From Lepidurus packardi (lineage: Eukaryota; Arthropoda; Branchiopoda; Notostraca; Triopsidae): DNA of 64,000 bases. The position numbers and the translations under genes were made by a program. The notes beneath the pieces are model-generated. The model did no database searches. It was not told the DNA's origin and was given only the letters and a program-made list of their open reading frames with translations. Each line of letters starts with the position of its first letter. The stretch's first letter is position 1. The stretch spans positions 248,001-312,000 of the forward strand of contig JAKZAN010000054.1 in assembly GCA_023053545.1 (NCBI GenBank), written 5' to 3'. Below are positions 58,166-64,000 of the stretch, piece by piece.

Positions 58166-58199
58166 AAAAAGGACTGCTCAAAAGGCAGTCCTTTTTTTA
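58166..58199. terminator. Bidirectional terminator between hisS and the glycosylase gene
   Basis: AAAAAGGACTGC and GCAGTCCTTTTT form a perfect stem with a short A-rich loop and A/T runs on each side, so it can end both convergent genes. Confidence 0.88.
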
Positions 58200-58679
58200 T
58201 AAATACTGCTGAATCGTTTGCCAAATGGTTAGTTTTTCGTTAAAAGGCATTCTGGCATTGGCGCCGCTTGGAGAAGGCAAAGTTTTATAGGCAATTGTTT
58301 CAATTGGGCTAAAATATTTATAGTAATATGCAGCAGCAGCTTTACTGGAAAAACAGATTAGTTTTACCTGCGGGTGGTTGCTCAAAAAAGCATCAAAATC
58401 GTTAGGGACTTCTTGTTTTATCTTGCTGTCTAAGCTGCCCTGCCGCTCGCAACTAGCCAATACATCCCACAAACCAATTCGGTTTTTTTGTAATAAATGA
58501 AGCCTGTTTTTATAATCTTCAGAAAATGTTGCGCCTAAAATAGCATACATAATTTTCCAAAAATGATTGCCTCTATTGGCATAATATTGCTGATGTGCCA
58601 ATGATTGTTCGCCAGGCATTGTGCCCAATATTAAAATTTTTGTATCTGCATCAATAATGGGCGACATGGCATGTTTCAT
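58197..58679 (-). CDS. DNA-deoxyinosine glycosylase (uracil-DNA glycosylase superfamily)
   Basis: Base-excision repair enzyme of about 160 residues. Signature segments: ILILGTMPGEQSL at the start of the active site, YYANRGNHFWKIM, GLWDVLASC, and a C-terminal LPSPSGANA, as in the deoxyinosine glycosylase branch of the UDG fold. It removes deaminated purine or uracil, the family's known activity. The start is chosen as the ATG at 58679 (MKHAMSPII); an ATG six codons further upstream would add a short hydrophobic stretch. Confidence 0.86.
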   Translation of the reverse strand: MKHAMSPIIDADTKILILGTMPGEQSLAHQQYYANRGNHFWKIMYAILGATFSEDYKNRLHLLQKNRIGLWDVLASCERQGSLDSKIKQEVPNDFDAFLSNHPQVKLICFSSKAAAAYYYKYFSPIETIAYKTLPSPSGANARMPFNEKLTIWQTIQQYL

Positions 58680-58834
58680 ACATACAAATAAAAACAAATT
58701 ATATCAGATTTCTGGCCGATTTGCACTGCAGGTTAAAACTTTATAACCTTTAAAATTAATTCTGTAAGCGCTTTGAACGCTGTAAAATTGAAATTTGTTA
58801 AGCACAGAGAAATGTATAATTAAAATGAAATATT

Positions 58835-59428
58835 ATGAAAGCGACGGAGACAGAAAAGAAATCAGGAACAACAAAATCTACAAATTCAAAAGCGGGAAAA
58901 ACGAAAGCAAAATCCAATGCAGCTGATGGACTAAGAAAATTATTTGAAGAGCAACTAAAAGATATTTATTGGGCTGAAAAAGCACTAATGAAAGCACTTC
59001 CAAAAATGTCTAAAAATGCGACATCAGAAAATTTGGTGACTGCAATCGATGAGCATTTGGCTGTTACAGAAAATCAGGTGCAGCGAGTTGAACGCATTTT
59101 TGAATTGATGGGCAAAAAGGCATCGGCTAAGAAATGCGAAGCAATGGAAGGTTTGATAAAAGAAGGTGAAAGTATCATTGAAGAAACTGAAGCAGGACCA
59201 GTTCGCGATGCCGGAATTATTGCGGCTTCACAAAAGATCGAACATTATGAAATTGCATCATACGGTACGCTTTGCGCACATGCCAAAACCTTAGGCGAGG
59301 ACGAAATTGCCGATTTGTTAGAGGAAACACTAAACGAAGAAAAACAAGCGGATGTAACCCTTACGGAAGCGGCATACAACACCATTAATTTTGATGCTGC
59401 CGAAGAAGATATGGACATGGAAGAATAA
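58835..59428 (+). CDS. Ferritin-like DUF892 protein (YciE/YciF family)
   Basis: 197 residues. After a Lys/Ser/Thr-rich tail of 30 residues, a ferritin-like four-helix bundle begins (LRKLFEEQLKDIYWAEKAL) with HLAVTENQVQRVERIF and a second helix pair containing EHYEIASYGTL, where the metal-ligand Glu and His pattern is kept. YciE/YciF proteins accumulate in general stress. It opens a series of small same-strand genes that ends near 63.7 kb; a terminal acidic cluster (DMDMEE) is odd but typical of several proteins in this run. Confidence 0.86.
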   Translation: MKATETEKKSGTTKSTNSKAGKTKAKSNAADGLRKLFEEQLKDIYWAEKALMKALPKMSKNATSENLVTAIDEHLAVTENQVQRVERIFELMGKKASAKKCEAMEGLIKEGESIIEETEAGPVRDAGIIAASQKIEHYEIASYGTLCAHAKTLGEDEIADLLEETLNEEKQADVTLTEAAYNTINFDAAEEDMDMEE

Positions 59429-59433
59429 AAAAA

Positions 59434-59709
59434 ATGGAAAATAATCTTGACACATACGATCGTTTTAATGCAGATTTAGAACTAGCGGAATTTGACAGTG
59501 CTGTTGCACCGCTATTGCCTTATCCTTCAATAGCCGATAGATGCAAAACGCTATCCGTTTTTATCGAGCAAGTATGGCTTTTTCAAAACGACGATCCAGA
59601 TGTGTTGCCAGTGCCTGATGATGATTCCAATGACGAAGATGAAGAAGAAGAGGATAATCGGGATTCATATAAAGACCAGGATCAAGATAACATGTATTAT
59701 TTTATTTGA
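59434..59709 (+). CDS. Small acidic protein of unknown function
   Basis: 91 residues, ATG 6 bases after the DUF892 stop. The first half (LDTYDRFNADLELAEFDS...SIADRCKTLSVFIEQVWLFQ) looks foldable; the second half is a run of Asp and Glu (DDDSNDEDEEEED) that ends in YYFI. I do not recognise the family. The tight coupling to the ferritin-like gene suggests a shared role, perhaps binding its metal or partner, but this is only inference. Confidence 0.65.
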   Translation: MENNLDTYDRFNADLELAEFDSAVAPLLPYPSIADRCKTLSVFIEQVWLFQNDDPDVLPVPDDDSNDEDEEEEDNRDSYKDQDQDNMYYFI

Positions 59710-59859
59710 GGAAAAGGGGACCGAAAGGTTCCTTTTTTTTAGATCAAATTAAAATGATATAACAATTGCTCTGTATTTTATAATCTGAAATACAGTAAGT
59801 TATGTCAAATTTGTAGATAAGCATAAGCTTATAAATTAAACATTAAAAATACCACAGTA

Positions 59860-60219
59860 ATGGAAAACAATCAAAGAGGCAACTCCGGTCAAGGCAACCA
59901 GGAAGGCCATCAAAGTCAGGGCGGTTATGGAAATCAAGGATTCAACCAAAATGATTCCGATGCGAGAAATGATGCAAAGTTTTCACAAGATAGCGACGAT
60001 TTTACCCGCGAAGAAGACAACCTAGATGGTGAAAGAAACCTAAGCACAGGAGGCTTCACTGGATCTGACACATCTTCAACGAGTTTTAGCGAGCCATCTC
60101 GAGACACAGATTACAATCATTCCGACACGGATATGGGCGACTCTGATATGGATATGGGCACGCAGGGAAGAAACGAAGACGATTCCTTTGAGAGTGAAGA
60201 TGACTTGGATTGGGAATAG
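59860..60219 (+). CDS. Low-complexity, disordered Gln/Gly/Asp-rich protein
   Basis: 119 residues starting MENNQRGNSGQGNQEGHQSQGG, then Asp/Ser/Glu-rich (DMDMG repeats, ESEDDLDWE at the end). No folded domain is recognised and no TM or signal. Composition resembles hydrophilic stress-response proteins. Its own start is 150 bases after the previous gene, with an AT-rich gap that may hold a promoter. Function unknown. Confidence 0.65.
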   Translation: MENNQRGNSGQGNQEGHQSQGGYGNQGFNQNDSDARNDAKFSQDSDDFTREEDNLDGERNLSTGGFTGSDTSSTSFSEPSRDTDYNHSDTDMGDSDMDMGTQGRNEDDSFESEDDLDWE

Positions 60220-60283
60220 CCACCAAAAACAGCAAAGGGATGATGAAAGTTGTCCCTTTTTTAAATAACCTAAATCAATTAAC

Positions 60284-60535
60284 ATGAAAAAGAAAAAAGT
60301 AGCAACAGGATTAGTTGCAGGAGTTGCCCTGCTTTCAATAGTAGTTTACTTATCTAAAAACAACCGTTTGAATTGGCGTGGTTTGGTAGATACTGCCACT
60401 GACGCCTTAGACGCCATTAAAAACAAATTTGGATCTGCAGAAGGGGAGAACACAAGTTCAGCAGGCGGGGACAAATTAGCCCGAAAAGCAAAACAAAGCG
60501 CGCAGCACCTTTACTCGAGCGCGCACCAAAACTAG
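60284..60535 (+). CDS. Small single-TM protein
   Basis: 83 residues. MKKKKVATGLVAGVALLSIVVYL gives a positively charged start and one TM helix, then a helical Ala/Asp/Lys segment (LVDTATDALDAIKNKFGSA). The C-terminus is Ser/Ala/Gln-rich. No family recognised, but the layout (a TM anchor with a helical tail) is like the YtxH protein that follows. Likely an inner-membrane-anchored stress protein. Confidence 0.65.
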   Translation: MKKKKVATGLVAGVALLSIVVYLSKNNRLNWRGLVDTATDALDAIKNKFGSAEGENTSSAGGDKLARKAKQSAQHLYSSAHQN

Positions 60536-60703
60536 TAAATCTTATAAAACCTAGCGCCATTTGTATAACAGAAAACCTGTAAAACAATGGCATCTTTGTA
60601 ATATAAGTTTTAATAATGCAGCCTGATAATGAAAGTGAAAATGCAAACGAACTCAGGCTGAATTAAAATATAGACACATATTAATTTCTAAAAAACAAAC
60701 ATT

Positions 60704-61027
60704 ATGGAAGCAGGTAAAGTAGTTTTAGGTACATTAGCAGGAATTGCAGTTGGAGCAGTAGCAGGAATTTTATTAGCGCCAGACAAAGGTTCGGAAACAC
60801 GCAGAAAATTAGCTACAAGAGGAACGGATCTGTCTGATGGACTTAAAAACAAATTCGACGGACTTAAAAATAAGTACAATGACGCGGTCGATGGCGTAAC
60901 CAATAAGTTAGATGCTATGGGCGGCGAAGGTAGTACGGGCGCTGGCTCAAAAAGTTATAGTTCTAAATCTGCGGGAGCAACAAGCGCCGGAACCACAGGT
61001 GCTGGAACAGCAGGTGGTGCAATGTAA
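60704..61027 (+). CDS. YtxH domain protein
   Basis: 107 residues. The YtxH signature is clear: GTLAGIAVGAVAGILLAPDKGSETRRKLATRG, a glycine-rich TM helix with a LAPxxGxxxR edge, followed by a helical repeat (LKNKFDGLKNKYNDAV) and a Gly/Ser/Thr-rich tail. Family members are membrane stress proteins; the exact role is not known. It precedes a holin-like membrane protein in the usual order for this pair. Confidence 0.85.
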   Translation: MEAGKVVLGTLAGIAVGAVAGILLAPDKGSETRRKLATRGTDLSDGLKNKFDGLKNKYNDAVDGVTNKLDAMGGEGSTGAGSKSYSSKSAGATSAGTTGAGTAGGAM

Positions 61028-61061
61028 TACAAGCATAACAAATTAACTAAACCAATTGAAG

Positions 61062-61409
61062 ATGGAAAATGAAGAGAAGTCATTTACTGCTAGACTGTCA
61101 GAGCAGGTAGAACAATATATAAAGACCACACTGGATTTATACAAGTTGAAAGCAACCAATAAGGTTGCCGGCGTTTTTGCCGCTATCGCTACGGGTTTAA
61201 TTTTATGGGTAATAACCCTCTTCATTCTCCTCTTTTTAAGCATAGGTTTAGGTTTTTATCTGGGCAAAGAATTGGGAAGCTATCATTACGGCTTCTTTAT
61301 AGTAGCAGGAATTTATATTCTCCTTGCGATTATTATATATCTCGTTCGTGTAACGTACATTAAAGCACGACTAACCGACTTTATTATCAAGCAAATATTT
61401 AAAGATTAG
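61062..61409 (+). CDS. Holin-like / YqjE-type membrane protein
   Basis: 115 residues. An N-terminal amphipathic helix (SEQVEQYIKTTLDLYKLKATNKV) is followed by two TM helices (about 45-66 and 75-100), as in the phage-holin-superfamily / DUF1469 (YqjE) proteins. These accompany YtxH proteins in many genomes and are not phage holins here, as no phage genes are near. ATG 61062 is chosen; an in-frame TTG 6 bases upstream is less likely. Confidence 0.78.
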   Translation: MENEEKSFTARLSEQVEQYIKTTLDLYKLKATNKVAGVFAAIATGLILWVITLFILLFLSIGLGFYLGKELGSYHYGFFIVAGIYILLAIIIYLVRVTYIKARLTDFIIKQIFKD

Positions 61410-61411
61410 GC

Positions 61412-61861
61412 ATGGAAATCACGGATATAAGCAGTTTAAAGCAGCAAATACGTATTTTAGAACAACGGCAGGAGCAAGAAAAGCAGCAAATTAGAAATGA
61501 AGTTTCGGATTTTGTTGACAGCCTGAAACCTGGCGCCATAGTTAGAAATCTGATTAATTCAGTGAGACATTCGCCCGATTTAAAGGACGATATCATGCAC
61601 GGTTTGGTTGGTCTTGGCACTGGAATCGTTACAAATAAAGTGCTTTTAGGCTCCATGACAGGTCCCTTCAAAACCATAATGGCAACCTTATTGCAAGCAG
61701 GCATTACAAATGCTGCGGTTAAATATCCAGAGGAGATCAAAGCAAAAGGCATTAGTTTTCTAACGCGCGTTTTGCAATCAATGAAATTTAAGACCGACGA
61801 AGAGTCGGATCAAATACCACCAGATAGTACAATACCAGAAGAAAATTCTACTGGGTTGTAA
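61412..61861 (+). CDS. Coiled-coil protein of unknown function
   Basis: 149 residues, starting 2 bases after the holin-like gene. Residues about 8-35 form a charged coiled coil (LKQQIRILEQRQEQEKQQIR). The middle (HGLVGLGTGIVTNKVLLGSM and IMATLLQAGITNAAV) is Gly/Ala/hydrophobic and may associate with the membrane. Not a family I can name. The coupling to the holin-like protein suggests a partner. Confidence 0.68.
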   Translation: MEITDISSLKQQIRILEQRQEQEKQQIRNEVSDFVDSLKPGAIVRNLINSVRHSPDLKDDIMHGLVGLGTGIVTNKVLLGSMTGPFKTIMATLLQAGITNAAVKYPEEIKAKGISFLTRVLQSMKFKTDEESDQIPPDSTIPEENSTGL

Positions 61862-61981
61862 TTGGTTTTGTCTAACCTGAACGGTTAAATTATCCACAAT
61901 ATTTTATAATTACAAGTAACTGATTTATGCAGCCGATTTTTTATTGGTGGCAACTTTAGTACGCTACTAAAAATACAGCCT

Positions 61982-63134
61982 ATGTTAGCAATGAACTTTC
62001 GTGGTCCTTATCGTGTGAGGGCTGATAAAAACATGCCTTATCCAAAAATAGAACATCCATCTGACGCAATTGTAAAAGTGACCAGGTCCTGCATTTGTGG
62101 TTCTGATCTTCACTTGTATCACGGTCTTGTGCCCGATACTCGAGTGGGGACAACTTTTGGCCATGAATTTACGGGAATTGTGGAGGAAGTAGGCGCAGAT
62201 GTTGAAAACATCAAAGTGGGAGATCATGTCATGGTGCCTTTCAATATTGCGTGCGGAAAATGCTCTTTTTGTAAGCAAAAGCTCTACGGAAACTGCCACG
62301 AATCGAATACGATGTCTACCGCCGTTGGTGGAATTTTTGGCTATTCGCATACAGCTGGAGGCTATCATGGCGGACAAGCCGAGTATGTCCGTGTGCCTTA
62401 TGCCGATGTGGGGCCTACTGTTATTCCGGAAGGAATGGATTTAGGATGATGCTGTTTTGCTAACGGATGTTGTTCCAACTGGCTATCAAGCGGCGGAAAT
62501 GGGCGGAATTCAGAAAGGCGACACGGTAGTTGTTTTTGGCGCCGGTCCCATTGGAATAATGGCTGCGAAATGTGCATGGCTATTTGGAGCGGGCAGGGTA
62601 ATCGTGATTGATCAAATCGAATACCGCTTGGAATTTGTGCGCAATTACGCCAAATGCGAAGCCTATAATTTTAAGGAAATGGACGATCCAGTGGTGTTTA
62701 TAAAGAAACTAACGGATTGGTATGGCGCAGATGTGTGTATTGATGCTGTTGGATGTGAAGCAGCTGGTGACAAGTTACAGTCGCTCGTTGGTACAAAAAT
62801 ACCGTTAACCGGAGGTGCAGCAACTGCCTTGCATTGGGCAATAAATTCGGTAAAAAAAGGCGGAATCATATCCATTGTTGGGGTCTACGGACCGCTCGAT
62901 ACTTTAATTCCTATTGGAAATGTGCTCAATAAAGGACTAACAATTCGAGCCAACCAAGCCTCAGTAAAACGTTTGCATCCCATTCTAATTGATCATGTCA
63001 TGGCTGGTCGACTCAATCCAAAAGAGCTCATCACGCACCGTATTCCATTAGAAGATGTTGCAGAAGGATATCATATTTTTTCGGCAAAGCTCGACAATTG
63101 TATCAAACCCGTTCTCATTCCAAATGGGGCATAA
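61982..63134 (+). CDS. Zinc-dependent alcohol dehydrogenase (formaldehyde-dehydrogenase-like), frameshifted as given
   Basis: Medium-chain dehydrogenase, about 384 residues once joined. The zinc-site segment CGSDLHLYHG and GHEFTGIVEEVG are followed by the four-cysteine structural-zinc loop (CGKCSFCKQKLYGNC). The Rossmann motif VFGAGPIGIMAA is in the second part. The frame breaks at GG 62444-62445, where one G too many turns LDDAV into a stop; the remainder reads on without interruption to 63134. The long VGTKIPLTGGAAT insertion is typical of the glutathione-independent formaldehyde dehydrogenase-like group. NAD(P) is the likely cofactor; the substrate is unknown. Confidence 0.88.
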
Positions 63135-63146
63135 TATTTTACTACA

Positions 63147-63686
63147 ATGGAACACACAAATAACAATAGAGCAAACAAAACTATGCGCGAAGACATCATT
63201 GGGTGGGGCATCGATGCCGATCCGCACAACAACCCAACATATCCGATGAAAGATTGGAATGGCGCCGATCATGATCGGTTGCGATACGATCGGCCAAAGC
63301 AGCAAACTGTGGATCGAAATTTATTGAAATCAATAGAGCGCCCAACGCCGTCCGCAGTATTTGGTACAGCACCTGAGCCAACGGGTCTGAGCGGACTAAT
63401 TCGTAAATTTGCGTTTAAATATAGCGAGTCAACTTATATGCATTGGTTTCCGCTCGTTCTTGCAGACCGCATCAACATGATTGAAGGAATTGTTGATGAT
63501 TTGATGCATGGCCATATCCCGAATTTGCCAAAGGAGCTGGGCCTCACTTCCAATACTAAATTCGACAAGAAAAACAATACACAAAATATTATAATCGGTG
63601 TTGCGGTACTCACAGCCATAGTTGTTTTGGTCAAAATGCGCAACAAAAATAAATCAGGAAAAAGTCCATACATACGACCGCTTTAA
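63147..63686 (+). CDS. Uncharacterised protein with C-terminal TM, partner of the dehydrogenase
   Basis: 179 residues. The first 90 are hydrophilic, rich in Asn, Asp, Arg and Pro (GWGIDADPHNNPTYPMKDW), then a folded part (IRKFAFKYSESTYMHWFPLVLADRINMIEGIVDDL) and a TM helix near the end (IIIGVAVLTAIVVLV). No enzyme motif is seen. It starts 12 bases after the dehydrogenase and ends at a terminator, so it is very likely in the same operon. The WGxDADPxNxPTYP pattern is one I associate with proteins next to similar dehydrogenases in Bacteroidota. Confidence 0.72.
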   Translation: MEHTNNNRANKTMREDIIGWGIDADPHNNPTYPMKDWNGADHDRLRYDRPKQQTVDRNLLKSIERPTPSAVFGTAPEPTGLSGLIRKFAFKYSESTYMHWFPLVLADRINMIEGIVDDLMHGHIPNLPKELGLTSNTKFDKKNNTQNIIIGVAVLTAIVVLVKMRNKNKSGKSPYIRPL

Positions 63687-63687
63687 A

Positions 63688-63718
63688 AAAAACGACTTCA
63701 ATCCGAAGTCGTTTTTTT
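63688..63718 (+). terminator. Terminator after the dehydrogenase operon
   Basis: AAACGACTTC and GAAGTCGTTT pair as a 10-bp stem with a 4-6 base loop, followed by T residues. Confidence 0.82.
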
Positions 63719-63822
63719 ATGAAAATGGCTAGTTTGTATAACAATCCTTAAATATATGTTAGTATTTTTCGCCAGCCATTAATTATTAGGTATATTTAAA
63801 ATCCAAAAAACAACTAATAAAC

Positions 63823-64000
63823 ATGAAGTTCTATATCAAATTCGACGGAATTGCAGCCTGCAAAGTAATAGTGCGTGAGCATCTTGATGCATTAGGAATA
63901 AATTATGAAATGCTTAGTCTAGGTGAAATCATCATCAACAATAAAATTTCCGACGAATTGTTCCAACAACTTCAAGATGACTTAGCTCGGTACAGCATCG
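63823..64000 (+). CDS. N-terminal part of a probable AraC-family regulator, 3' partial
   Basis: The first 59 codons are open to the edge of the window and read MKFYIKFDGIAACKVIV, then REHLDALGINYEMLSLGEI. This resembles the ferredoxin-like, heavy-metal-domain-like N-terminal part of a set of Bacteroidota AraC regulators (usually with NMVCxRC at the start). Here the first cysteine of that pair is replaced and only AACK remains. No DNA-binding domain is visible, so the regulator call is an inference from the N-terminus alone. It follows the stress-type cluster and could control it. Confidence 0.5.
   Translation, partial: MKFYIKFDGIAACKVIVREHLDALGINYEMLSLGEIIINNKISDELFQQLQDDLARYSI

Noticed and set aside
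61062..61409. Prophage holin
   Set aside because: No other phage gene nearby; the neighbours are a YtxH protein and other stress-type genes, which fits the YqjE-type branch of the superfamily.
61889..61897. Perfect DnaA box TTATCCACA, possible origin
   Set aside because: A single box without a cluster or AT-rich unwinding element, far from dnaA. The same nonamer occurs by chance inside rpoB near 10892.

Overview
The window looks like a chromosome segment of a Flavobacteriaceae bacterium (Flavobacterium or a close relative, phylum Bacteroidota). The case rests on AT-rich DNA; promoters of the TTTG-N19-TAnnTTTG type rather than sigma70 boxes; RpoB, RpoC, EF-Tu, RF3 and GAPDH sequences of flavobacterial type; two secreted proteins with type IX secretion (T9SS) C-terminal sorting domains; and short intergenic repeat families of the kind seen across flavobacterial genomes. 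No rRNA operon, insertion sequence, prophage or CRISPR array was found.

Layout. 1-2976: a CzcA/CusA heavy-metal RND pump that enters from the left and carries four single-base insertions. 3.1-4.7 kb: rpsU, a XerC/D-type recombinase and a hibernation factor. 4.7-18.6 kb: the information-processing backbone, tRNA-Thr, tRNA-Tyr, tRNA-Thr, tuf, tRNA-Trp, secE, nusG, rplK, rplA, rplJ, rplL, rpoB, rpoC and a DUF3467 gene. rplK and rplL are both frameshifted as given. 18.7-29.5 kb: a 19-cysteine copper-storage-like protein and two T9SS cargo proteins, one of 3005 residues. 29.9-37.0 kb: prfC, three SurA-like periplasmic folding factors in tight coupling, and a MoxR ATPase. 37.2-44.3 kb: aconitase, an amino-acid permease, a GAPDH with a long N-terminal extension and an HtrA protease. 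44.4-48.5 kb: envelope genes (dapF, mltG, a lysozyme-like protein). 48.5-58.7 kb: housekeeping genes including an RsmI-like methylase, a low-molecular-weight phosphatase, dnaA, ribD, prmC, hisS and a base-excision glycosylase.

58.8-64 kb is the least-characterised part. It is a run of small same-strand genes: a DUF892 ferritin-like protein, two strongly acidic disordered proteins, a one-TM protein, a YtxH protein, a holin-like/YqjE-type membrane protein, a coiled-coil protein, a zinc alcohol dehydrogenase with its partner, and the start of a probable AraC-type regulator. It resembles a general-stress or envelope-stress module and is the best candidate here for an under-described system.

Two cross-cutting observations matter to any user. 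All seven frameshifts are insertions, mostly of one base in a homopolymer, and one disrupts rplL, which cells need. They are therefore most likely sequence errors rather than real gene decay. Second, at least two families of short intergenic repeats recur, one of them sitting between rpoB and rpoC.
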